This document shows positions 5,619-11,906 of a DNA stretch of 12,000 bases, one piece after another (the stretch's first letter is position 1; the number at the start of each line of letters is the position of its first letter). The stretch is taken from positions 1 through 12,000 of the forward strand of contig CALXRJ010000148.1 in the NCBI GenBank assembly GCA_944390615.1, written 5' to 3'. Under the pieces are notes generated by a model. That model ran no database searches. It worked only from the letters and a program-made list of their open reading frames with translations, and was not told where the DNA came from. The translations under genes were made by a program, and so were the position numbers. The stretch comes from an uncultured Clostridia bacterium (GTDB lineage Bacteria; Bacillota; Clostridia; TANB77; CAG-508).

Positions 5619-6224
5619 ATGTTAGAAAAAAATAGTTTAGTACCTTATGTTATTGAACAAACCAGTAAAGGAGAACGTTCTTACGATATTTTTTCCAGAT
5701 TATTAAAAGATAGAATTATATTTTTAGGAGAAGATGTAAATGCCACAACAGCAAGTCTAATCATAGCACAAATGTTATTTTTGGAATCAGAAGACCCAGA
5801 CAAAGAAATTTATTTTTATATCAATTCGCCTGGTGGAAGTGTAACAGATGGTTTGGCCATTGTAGACACCATGAATTATATCAAATGTCCTGTATCTACT
5901 TTTTGTGTGGGATTAGCAGCAAGTTTTGGAGCTGTGCTTTTAGCCAATGGTGAAAAAGGAAAAAGATTTGCTATGCCAAATGCAGAAATTTTAATTCACC
6001 AGCCATTAATAGCAGGAGGCGGAATATCAGGTCAAACAACTGATATTAAAATTCATGCCGACCAAATGATTAAAACGAGAGAAAGATTAACCAAAATCTT
6101 AGCAGACAGAACAGGAAAACCAGTAGAACAAGTTATGAAAGACACAGAAAGAGATAATTACATGACAGCAGAAGAAGCTTTAGAATACGGTTTAATAGAT
6201 GAAATTTTGTATAAAAGAAAATAA
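5619..6224 (+). CDS. clpP: ATP-dependent Clp protease proteolytic subunit
   Basis: The 201-aa product is ClpP, the serine peptidase that forms a two-ring 14-mer chamber and degrades proteins fed in by ClpX. SLVPYVIEQTSKGERSYDI near the start is the family hallmark. The catalytic triad is visible as Ser102 (in AASFGA), His127 (in LIHQP) and Asp175 (in KDTERD). The residue after the catalytic Ser is Phe, where Met is usual. The oligomerisation segment NSPGGSVTDGLA lies at 69-80. The frame extends upstream to ATG 5553. That start has no ribosome-binding site, whereas ATG 5619 has AAAGGAAG six bases before it and gives the normal length. clpX starts 11 bases after the stop. Confidence 0.97.
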   Translation: MLEKNSLVPYVIEQTSKGERSYDIFSRLLKDRIIFLGEDVNATTASLIIAQMLFLESEDPDKEIYFYINSPGGSVTDGLAIVDTMNYIKCPVSTFCVGLAASFGAVLLANGEKGKRFAMPNAEILIHQPLIAGGGISGQTTDIKIHADQMIKTRERLTKILADRTGKPVEQVMKDTERDNYMTAEEALEYGLIDEILYKRK

Positions 6225-6235
6225 GGAGAATGGGT

Positions 6236-7561
6236 ATGCCAAAAAATAATGAAACCATTAAAAATGTATATTGTTCTTTTTGTGGAAAGCCACAAAAAAA
6301 TGTAAGAAAAATTGTGGCAGGACCAGGGGTCTATATTTGTGATGAATGCATCAATTTATGTAGTTCTATTTTAGAACAAGAAGGTTTTTTAGACGACGAA
6401 GAAACTTATACATTAAATGATGAGGAAAAAATTCCGAGTCCAAAAGAAATCAAACAAGTTTTAGATGATTATGTAATTGGCCAAGAAAATGCTAAAAGAG
6501 TATTATCAGTAGCTGTATATAATCATTACAAAAGAATAGCTCATGAAGAAAAAGTCAAAGAAAAAAAAGATGAAGTAGAAATTCAAAAAAGCAATATCCT
6601 ATTACTTGGTCCAACCGGTTGCGGAAAAACACTTCTAGCAAGTACCTTAGCCAGAATTTTAAATGTACCATTTGCTATAGCAGATGCCACAACTCTTACA
6701 GAAGCAGGTTATGTAGGAGAAGATGTAGAAAATATTTTACTAAAATTAATCCAAGCAGCAGATGGAGACATTGAAAAAGCAGAAAAAGGAATTATTTATA
6801 TCGATGAAATCGACAAAATAACTAGAAAATCAGAGAATCCATCTATTACCAGAGATGTAAGTGGAGAAGGTGTACAACAAGCATTACTAAAAATAGTAGA
6901 AGGAACCATAGCATCTGTACCACCACAAGGAGGAAGAAAGCATCCACATCAAGAACTAATCCAAATTGACACTTCAGATATCCTATTTATTTGTGGAGGA
7001 GCCTTTGAGGGATTAGAAAACATCATAAGAGATAGAACTGGCAAAAAGACAATCGGTTTTGGAAGTCCGATTCAATCCAATAAAGAAGTAGATAAATACA
7101 AAATATTTGAAGAATTACTACCACAAGATTTACTAAAATTTGGTCTAATACCAGAATTTATTGGAAGACTTCCTATTATTGCCACACTAAAAGAACTAGA
7201 CAAAGAAGCATTAAAGAAAATATTAGTAGAACCAAAAAATGCGCTAGTAAAACAATACAAAAAACTATTTGAAATAGATGGCGTAGAACTAGAATTCAAG
7301 GACGAAGCAATTGATGCCATTGTAGATAAAGCAATTGAACTAAAAACAGGAGCAAGAGGACTTCGTTCCATCATAGAAGACATTATGACAGACATTATGT
7401 TTGAAATACCATCTAATCCGAAAATAGAAAAATGCATCATAACAAAAGAAACCGTACAAAATTCAAAATCGCCAGAAGTTGTGATTAATGAAAATAAACA
7501 AGTAAAAGAAGAAAGCAAAATTCAAATTAAGAAAATGAAGCCAGATCAGGCAAGTGCTTAA
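6236..7561 (+). CDS. clpX: ATP-dependent Clp protease ATP-binding subunit ClpX
   Basis: The 441-aa product is the AAA+ unfoldase that recognises substrates and threads them into ClpP. An N-terminal C4 zinc-binding domain uses Cys13, Cys16, Cys35 and Cys38. The AAA+ core shows Walker A GPTGCGKT (125-132), pore loop GYVG (158-161), Walker B IIYIDE (186-191), the RKH loop (234-236) and sensor-2 GARGLRS near the end. IGF at 273-275 is the loop that docks in ClpP clefts, so this ClpX should pair with the ClpP just upstream. AAGGAG overlaps the clpP stop. ATG 6230 is one base from it, so ATG 6236 is preferred. The last 40 residues are a Lys/Glu-rich tail. No lon gene follows, unlike in many Firmicutes. 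Confidence 0.97.
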   Translation: MPKNNETIKNVYCSFCGKPQKNVRKIVAGPGVYICDECINLCSSILEQEGFLDDEETYTLNDEEKIPSPKEIKQVLDDYVIGQENAKRVLSVAVYNHYKRIAHEEKVKEKKDEVEIQKSNILLLGPTGCGKTLLASTLARILNVPFAIADATTLTEAGYVGEDVENILLKLIQAADGDIEKAEKGIIYIDEIDKITRKSENPSITRDVSGEGVQQALLKIVEGTIASVPPQGGRKHPHQELIQIDTSDILFICGGAFEGLENIIRDRTGKKTIGFGSPIQSNKEVDKYKIFEELLPQDLLKFGLIPEFIGRLPIIATLKELDKEALKKILVEPKNALVKQYKKLFEIDGVELEFKDEAIDAIVDKAIELKTGARGLRSIIEDIMTDIMFEIPSNPKIEKCIITKETVQNSKSPEVVINENKQVKEESKIQIKKMKPDQASA

Positions 7562-7602
7562 TTTGTGTCAATAGGGACGGAGATTTTGACAAACATTTGT
7601 GT
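7561..7602. repeat. small palindromic element flanked by 8-bp direct repeats
   Basis: TGTCAA (7566-7571) and TTGACA (7586-7591) form an inverted repeat around a GGGACGG core. ATTTGTGT occurs at 7561-7568 and again at 7595-7602, as a target duplication would look. It begins at the last base of the clpX stop codon. It resembles small dispersed GGGACGG palindromes common between genes in Clostridia. Confidence 0.45.
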
Positions 7603-7646
7603 TAAAAAATATCCTCTTTCAATGATAAAAAAGTTTATGAAAAACA

Positions 7647-7663
7647 AGTCGAATTTTGTCGAA
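7647..7663. promoter_or_regulatory. possible tandem Spo0A-like boxes
   Basis: TGTCGAA (7657-7663) matches the Spo0A box, and AGTCGAA (7647-7653) differs by one base exactly one helical turn away. They lie 30-46 bp before the promoter at 7693. Another one-mismatch copy, CGTCGAA, lies at 7871-7877 next to the pyrF promoter. Short motifs like these also occur by chance. Confidence 0.25.
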
Positions 7664-7692
7664 CGTTTTTTGAAAAAAATTAAAAAATTCTA

Positions 7693-7720
7693 TTGTAATT
7701 TTTAAATTTTGTAGTATAAT
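7693..7720 (+). promoter_or_regulatory. promoter of the short leader or small RNA upstream of pyrF
   Basis: TTGTAA (7693-7698) is 16 bases before a perfect TATAAT (7715-7720), placing a start near 7727. No protein gene opens between here and the terminator at 7778-7811. Confidence 0.7.
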
Positions 7721-7726
7721 AAATAC

Positions 7727-7811
7727 TATTAGGAGACATTTAATCAAAGAAGCCATTGATAATTGAAAAATTATCAAAAAAACCAGCATCCGACAATGCT
7801 GGTTTTTTTTT
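7727..7811 (+). ncRNA. candidate small RNA or attenuated leader (promoter-hairpin-terminator unit)
   Basis: A transcript from the promoter at 7693-7720 would be about 85 nt. It would contain a perfect 9-bp stem TTGATAATT/AATTATCAA (7756-7764 / 7769-7777) closed by a GAAA tetraloop. A strong terminator follows at once. No start codon with a proper ribosome-binding site is seen. It does not resemble the PyrR-binding sequence known from Bacillus pyr leaders. It could be an independent sRNA or a leader that controls pyrF, which also has its own promoter downstream. Together with the palindrome at 7561-7602, the boxes at 7647-7663 and the pyrF promoter, this accounts for the gene-free stretch 7562-7903. 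Confidence 0.45.
7778..7811 (+). terminator. strong intrinsic terminator upstream of pyrF
   Basis: AAAAACCAGCAT (7778-7789) pairs perfectly with ATGCTGGTTTTT (7796-7807) around loop CCGACA, and the T-run continues to 7811. The A-run on the 5' side makes it potentially bidirectional. Confidence 0.9.
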
Positions 7812-7839
7812 ACTATTCGTGAAAAAAATTCACAATGAA

Positions 7840-7868
7840 TTGCATATCTTTCCAAAATATGATACAAT
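7840..7868 (+). promoter_or_regulatory. promoter of the pyrF-pyrK-pyrD cluster
   Basis: TTGCAT (7840-7845), a 17-base spacer and TACAAT (7863-7868) lie 35 bp before the pyrF start and after the upstream terminator. The 5' UTR would be about 28 nt, too short for a PyrR-type attenuator from this promoter. Confidence 0.75.
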
Positions 7869-7903
7869 ATCGTCGAAAATAAAAAAGAGAGGAAGTTTCA
7901 AAG

Positions 7904-8839
7904 ATGGAAAATAATAAAATGGATATGCTAATTGAAAAAATCAAGCAAACCAACAACCCAACCGTAATAGGCTTAGACCCTCGTTATGAAATTATACCAA
8001 ACTGTGTAAAATCAAAATATACCAAAGACTTATCAGGATATGCCAAAGCAAGTGTAGAATTTTGCAAAGCACTGATTGATTCTACCTATGATATCATTCC
8101 AGCTGTAAAACTACAATTAGCCTATTTTGAAATGTTAGGACCAGAAGGACTAAAAGCATTTCAGGAAGTAAAACAATATGCTGTAGAAAAAGACATGCTA
8201 GTCATAGCTGATGCCAAAAGAGGAGACATCGGTTCGACCTCGCAAGGCTATTCCAATGCATTTTTAGGAAAAACACCAATTGGCGAAAATAACGAAAGTG
8301 TATATGATGTAGATTTTATTACATTAAATCCCTACATGGGAACAGACTGTGTGAAACCATTTATCGAAGATTGTAAAAAATATAAGAAAGGAGCCTTTAT
8401 ATTAGTTAAAACATCCAACAAATCATCAGGAGAACTTCAAGATTTAAAATTAGAAAATGGAAAAAAAGTATACGAACAAGTAGCTGAATTGGTGGAACAA
8501 TGGGGAAAAGATTTAGTAGGAAACTATGGATATAGCAGTATTTCAGCAGTAGTAGGAGCAACTTACCCAGAACAACTAAAAGAATTAAGAAAATTAGCAC
8601 CACATACATTTTTCCTAATTCCAGGTTATGGAGCCCAAGGAGGAAAAGCAGAAGACATAGCACTTGGATTTGACGAAAGAGGACTGGGAGGAATTGTCAA
8701 TGCAACGAGAAGTCTAATGGGAGCTTATCAATCAGAAATCTGGAAAGATAAATTTACAGAAGAACAATATGCAGAGGCAACAAGGCAAGAAGCAATTAGA
8801 ATGAGAAATGAGTTAAATCAAGCAAAAATGAAAAGATAA
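7904..8839 (+). CDS. pyrF: orotidine 5'-phosphate decarboxylase (type 2)
   Basis: The 311-aa enzyme converts OMP to UMP, the last step of de novo pyrimidine synthesis. It is a TIM barrel of the longer type 2 form (about 270-310 aa), not the roughly 240-aa Bacillus type. The catalytic DxKxxD motif is DAKRGD at 103-108, followed by IGSTSQGYSNAFLG. TLNPYMGTD and the phosphate-binding PGYGAQGG near residue 245 are also clear. ATG 7904 has AGAGGAAG eight bases before it. ATG 7919 in the same frame lacks such a site. It leads the pyr cluster, with a 68-bp gap to pyrK that contains no visible terminator, so co-transcription is likely. Confidence 0.96.
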   Translation: MENNKMDMLIEKIKQTNNPTVIGLDPRYEIIPNCVKSKYTKDLSGYAKASVEFCKALIDSTYDIIPAVKLQLAYFEMLGPEGLKAFQEVKQYAVEKDMLVIADAKRGDIGSTSQGYSNAFLGKTPIGENNESVYDVDFITLNPYMGTDCVKPFIEDCKKYKKGAFILVKTSNKSSGELQDLKLENGKKVYEQVAELVEQWGKDLVGNYGYSSISAVVGATYPEQLKELRKLAPHTFFLIPGYGAQGGKAEDIALGFDERGLGGIVNATRSLMGAYQSEIWKDKFTEEQYAEATRQEAIRMRNELNQAKMKR

Positions 8840-8907
8840 AAATGAATACCCAAGATTTTGTGTTAAACTTACAAACAAAAAATATATAAAAAAGGGAGGA
8901 AAAAATC

Positions 8908-9702
8908 ATGCCAAAAGTACAGGTACAAGCAAAATTAGTACAAGTAGACCAACTAAAACATGATATTTTTAAATTTAGTGTAGAAGCAAAAGAAATCACA
9001 GACCAAGCAAAGCCAGGACATTTCTTAGAAATAAGAGTAACTGACCAAGTAGAACCATTTTTAAGAAGGCCAATTAGCATATACAATATGGACAAAGAAA
9101 AAGGAATTTTAGAATTTATTTTCCAAGTAAAAGGCAAAGGAACTGAGTTACTTGCTCGAAAACAAGTAGGAGACAGTATCGACATCATAGGTCCCTTAGG
9201 ATTTGGAACTTTTGATTATGCAAAATATCAAAAATTAGGTATCATTGGTGGAGGAATCGGCGTATTTCCACTATATGAATTGGCAAAAGAAGCCAAAGAA
9301 GATGGCAAAAATGTCAATACCTATTTAGGTTATCGAAACAAAGATTTTGTATTACTAGAAAAAGAATTTAAACAAGTATCCACAGAACTTTGTTTAGCAA
9401 CAGATGATGGGAGTTATGGAAAAAATGGATTTGCCATTAATTTCTTAAAAGAAGATATAGAAAATGGAAAAATAGATAGTATCTATGCGTGTGGTCCTTT
9501 ACCAATGTTAAGAGCTGTAAAAGCTTTAGCAGTAGAAAAAAACATTCCTTGCCAAGTATCGTTAGAAGAAAGAATGGGATGTGGCATTGGAGTATGCTTA
9601 GGATGTTCTGTCAAAATAGCAAAATCGCCAGCAGAAAGACCAGAATATGTAGGAGTATGTAAAGCTGGGCCAGTGTTTGATGCAAGTTATGTTGAATTTT
9701 AA
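8908..9702 (+). CDS. pyrK: dihydroorotate dehydrogenase B electron-transfer subunit
   Basis: The 264-aa iron-sulfur flavoprotein passes electrons from PyrD's FMN through a [2Fe-2S] cluster and FAD to NAD+. The ferredoxin-reductase-like fold shows the FAD-binding RRPISIYN (53-60), the NAD-binding GGGIGVFPL (114-122) and CGPLPM (195-200). The C-terminal cluster ligands are Cys225, Cys230, Cys233 and Cys251, with the Cx4Cx2Cx17C spacing usual for PyrK. The start follows AAGGGAGG. A 12-bp gap separates it from the next gene. The presence of pyrK indicates an NAD-dependent class 1B dihydroorotate dehydrogenase with the PyrD encoded downstream. Confidence 0.96.
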   Translation: MPKVQVQAKLVQVDQLKHDIFKFSVEAKEITDQAKPGHFLEIRVTDQVEPFLRRPISIYNMDKEKGILEFIFQVKGKGTELLARKQVGDSIDIIGPLGFGTFDYAKYQKLGIIGGGIGVFPLYELAKEAKEDGKNVNTYLGYRNKDFVLLEKEFKQVSTELCLATDDGSYGKNGFAINFLKEDIENGKIDSIYACGPLPMLRAVKALAVEKNIPCQVSLEERMGCGIGVCLGCSVKIAKSPAERPEYVGVCKAGPVFDASYVEF

Positions 9703-9714
9703 GGGGAGGAAGAA

Positions 9715-10059
9715 ATGATTAGAAATCAATATCAAGTCCCTTTAGTATATGGAAATTGCTGGGACAAAGAAGTTTTAGAAGAAACTTTAAATAAAAATCT
9801 GGTTCCAGTATTAAACAAAGTAGCAGAATATGGTGGAACAATGAGTATTTTTTCAAATCTATATGAATTAACAGAAGAACAAATAGAAGCTTTTACCAAT
9901 TTGAAAAATTTATTTGTATGTGGAAAAATGTATGGAATCCGTCCACAAACAAATGATTATCTAACAAACACAAAAGGCTCATTTGAAAAGATGATGAATT
10001 CAGAACTATACGAAAAAGTAATCAAAGAATATAAAAAATGCCCTTGGGTAAATATATAA
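9715..10059 (+). CDS. uncharacterised 114-aa protein inside the pyr operon
   Basis: I do not recognise this protein. It has no signal peptide or membrane helix. It has three cysteines (15, 69, 109), in the local contexts GNCWDK, LFVCGKMYG and KKCPWVNI. A predicted helix-rich middle contains ELTEEQIEAF. The C-terminal CPWVNI and the spacing of cysteines do not form a standard metal motif. The ribosome-binding site AAGGGGAGG begins at the pyrK stop, and the gene starts 12 bp after pyrK. pyrD starts 18 bp after it ends. Codon use matches its neighbours. This tight insertion between the two subunits of one enzyme suggests co-expression and perhaps a role with that complex, which is inference. Confidence 0.9.
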   Translation: MIRNQYQVPLVYGNCWDKEVLEETLNKNLVPVLNKVAEYGGTMSIFSNLYELTEEQIEAFTNLKNLFVCGKMYGIRPQTNDYLTNTKGSFEKMMNSELYEKVIKEYKKCPWVNI

Positions 10060-10077
10060 AAGGAAAGGATGGAGCAT

Positions 10078-10986
10078 ATGAACACAGAAGTAGATTTTGC
10101 TGGAATCAAATTAAAAAATCCAGTTACAGTAGCATCAGGAACTTTTGGCTATGGAAGAGAATTTAGTGAATTTTATGATTTAGGAAAATTAGGAGCTATT
10201 ATAACAAAGGGAACCTATTTAAAACCTAGAAATGGAAATAGACCAGTTAGAGTTTGTGAAACTTCTTCTGGAATGTTAAATAGTATAGGACTGCAAAATC
10301 CAGGTATCGAATATTTTGAAAAAGTAGAACTACCATGGCTAAAACAATTTGATACCAAAATTATATTAAATGTAGGAGCATCTAGTATAGATGAATACAT
10401 AGAAGTATGTAAATATGCCAATCGACTTGATGTAGATGGCGTAGAACTTAACCTATCTTGCCCAAATGTTTGTGCAGGATGTATGGCATTTGGAACAACC
10501 TATGAAGGAGTCAAAGAAGTGACATCAGCAGTAAGAAAAGTGTTAGATAAACCACTTATAGTTAAACTTACACCAAATGTTACAGATATTACCGCAACAG
10601 CTAAAGGAGCAGAAGAAGGAGGAGCAGATGCTATTTCTGCCATAAACACATTATTAGCCATGAAAATCGACATTGAAACCAGAAGACCAGTTCTTGCCAA
10701 TAACACAGGAGGACTTTCAGGACCTGCCATTAAGCCAGTGGCAGTTAGAATGGTATATCAAATAGCAAATGCTGTTAAAATTCCTGTTATGGGATTAGGA
10801 GGAATTATGAATGGCGAAGATGCTGTTGAATTTATGCTAGCAGGAGCAAAAGCGATTTCCATTGGATGTGGAAACTTTATTGATCCATATACGGCACCTA
10901 AAACAGTAGAAGGAATCGAAAAATATTTAGAAAAACACCATATTGATGATGTAAATGAAATCGTAGGAAAAGTGCAAATGAACTAA
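10078..10986 (+). CDS. pyrD: dihydroorotate dehydrogenase B, catalytic subunit
   Basis: The 302-aa FMN enzyme oxidises dihydroorotate to orotate and works with PyrK as class 1B. NPVTVASGTFGYGREF (14-29) is the N-terminal hallmark. The catalytic base is Cys128 in LNLSCPN, as expected for class 1 rather than the Ser of class 2. NNTGGLSGPA (substrate loop) and VMGLGGIMNGEDA (FMN phosphate site) follow. Cys132 and Cys135 sit just after the catalytic Cys. ATG 10069 is possible, but ATG 10078 has AAAGGA eight bases upstream and gives the usual MNTEV-like start. A weak A/T-only hairpin (11003-11026) follows. pyrE, often next in Clostridia, is not in the window. Confidence 0.95.
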   Translation: MNTEVDFAGIKLKNPVTVASGTFGYGREFSEFYDLGKLGAIITKGTYLKPRNGNRPVRVCETSSGMLNSIGLQNPGIEYFEKVELPWLKQFDTKIILNVGASSIDEYIEVCKYANRLDVDGVELNLSCPNVCAGCMAFGTTYEGVKEVTSAVRKVLDKPLIVKLTPNVTDITATAKGAEEGGADAISAINTLLAMKIDIETRRPVLANNTGGLSGPAIKPVAVRMVYQIANAVKIPVMGLGGIMNGEDAVEFMLAGAKAISIGCGNFIDPYTAPKTVEGIEKYLEKHHIDDVNEIVGKVQMN

Positions 10987-11002
10987 AATGCATCAAAAAA
11001 CC

Positions 11003-11026
11003 TTCTAAAAATGAATTATTTTAGAA
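11003..11026 (+). terminator. weak A/T hairpin after pyrD
   Basis: TTCTAAAA (11003-11010) pairs with TTTTAGAA (11019-11026) around an 8-nt loop, 17 bases after the pyrD stop. There is only one G-C pair and no proper T-run, so it would be a leaky terminator at best. Confidence 0.25.
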
Positions 11027-11098
11027 TTAAAAATAGTAGTATATTTTTGAAATCAAAAATTGTAAAATAATTCAAAAAAGAGTGGAAGGTGATAAAAG

Positions 11099-11260
11099 AT
11101 GGGATTTAAAGTACCAAAAGGAGTAGAAAAAATACCAAAAACAGTACGAATTGATGAAAAAGATTGTGAAACAATACAAAAACTAGCATATGAAAATAAT
11201 ACATCTTTTAATGATATTGTAAACAGCATGATAAAATATGCTATAGAAAATATGGAATAA
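11099..11260 (+). CDS. small ribbon-helix-helix (Arc/CopG-like) protein
   Basis: This 53-aa frame runs from ATG 11099 to TAA 11258-11260, with GGAAGGTGAT just upstream as a good ribosome-binding site. The sequence reads as a ribbon-helix-helix DNA-binding protein. IPKTVRIDEKD is the DNA-contacting beta strand leading into helix 1 (CETIQKLAYENN). A turn follows, then helix 2 (SFNDIVNSMIKYAIENM). Such proteins bind DNA as dimers and often repress their own gene. Some are antitoxins, but no toxin-like gene is adjacent: the next gene is 266 bp away, behind a terminator. The codons match the chromosome. Its target is unknown. Confidence 0.8.
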   Translation: MGFKVPKGVEKIPKTVRIDEKDCETIQKLAYENNTSFNDIVNSMIKYAIENME

Positions 11261-11264
11261 TTAG

Positions 11265-11301
11265 AAAAATAGAATATCAATAATAGATATTCTATTTTTT
11301 T
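11265..11301 (+). terminator. intrinsic terminator of the ribbon-helix-helix gene
   Basis: AAAAATAGAATATC (11265-11278) pairs perfectly with GATATTCTATTTTT (11286-11299) around loop AATAATA, starting 5 bases after the stop and ending in a T-run. It can act in both directions. Confidence 0.88.
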
Positions 11302-11526
11302 AACTTGTTCGCTAGATTTTATTAGAATAATATGCTAATATATTATCAAATTTTAATTCTTTCACTAGTAAATAATATTTAATTCTAGATATCTGAAAAA
11401 TAAAATTCGCGATTCGAGGTGATGAAACTTAAACCCTATTCAAGATAAGAAGTTAAAACTTATTAAGTTATCATGAATATAAAATTTTCAATTAGTAAAT
11501 AATAAAAAAAGAAAGAAGGTATTACT
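11302..11526. other. A/T-rich intergenic stretch
   Basis: No credible protein gene is seen here. GAGGTG at 11416-11421 is followed by an 8-codon frame (ATG AAA CTT AAA CCC ...), too short to call. A possible -10 (TATAAA, 11478-11483) lies 44 bp before the next gene but lacks a clear -35. Confidence 0.4.
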
Positions 11527-11802
11527 ATGGCAAAATTTAAAGAAAGTGAATTAACTGAGAATTTAAAAGAATTTGAAAATAAAGCAACACTAGAACTTGA
11601 ATTTGAAAAAAGTATAGAGGGAAAGTTAAAATTAGAAGAAGCAAGAGTAAGATTTGATGATAAAAAAGGATATATTTATATTGAAAGTAAAAACAGTAAG
11701 TTCAAAATTAATACAACATTAGTATTTGGGTATGAAAAAATAAAAGAAGAAATTGATATTGATTTAGATACGGTATTATTAAAAATAAGAAAAGTAAATT
11801 AG
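11527..11802 (+). CDS. uncharacterised 91-aa charged protein
   Basis: I do not recognise this protein. It begins MAKFKESELTENL and is rich in Lys and Glu, with no cysteine, membrane helix or signal peptide. The first 30 residues look helical. From about residue 30 there are alternating hydrophobic strands (KGYIYIESK, KFKINTTLVFG, EIDIDLDTVLLKI), suggesting a small helix-plus-beta-sheet domain. The ribosome-binding site is AAGAAGG at 11513-11519. The TAG stop falls directly at the edge of the structured segment that begins at 11802. It lies after a ribbon-helix-helix gene but in a separate transcription unit. Its codons are even more A/T-rich than those of the housekeeping genes. Confidence 0.75.
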   Translation: MAKFKESELTENLKEFENKATLELEFEKSIEGKLKLEEARVRFDDKKGYIYIESKNSKFKINTTLVFGYEKIKEEIDIDLDTVLLKIRKVN

Positions 11803-11902
11803 GGAGCCATTGGGACCGAGGGAAAAAAATGTTACAATTCCCAGCTGAAAAATCCGCCTCCAACGGTTATGGTTATAAAATTTATTGCATTCCTCGGCTC
11901 CC
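11802..11902. other. GC-richer foldable segment, unidentified structured RNA or palindromic element
   Basis: GGGAGCC (11802-11808) is the inverted complement of GGCTCCC (11896-11902). Nested inside, CGAGGGA (11817-11823) pairs with TTCCTCG (11890-11896) with one G-T pair, sharing one base with the outer stem. A smaller CCG...CGG hairpin (11854-11866) lies within. The base composition is clearly richer in G+C than the neighbouring gene. The minus strand has an open frame over much of it, but with no family resemblance and no ribosome-binding site I can defend. Confidence 0.5.
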
Positions 11903-11906
11903 GGCA

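Noticed and set aside
7619..7867. Minus-strand 82-codon frame between clpX and pyrF
   Set aside because: It runs through a terminator and two plus-strand promoters, and its composition is that of A/T-rich intergenic DNA.
7727..7903. PyrR-type attenuator ahead of pyrF
   Set aside because: The conserved PyrR-binding motif is not visible, and pyrF has its own promoter after the terminator.
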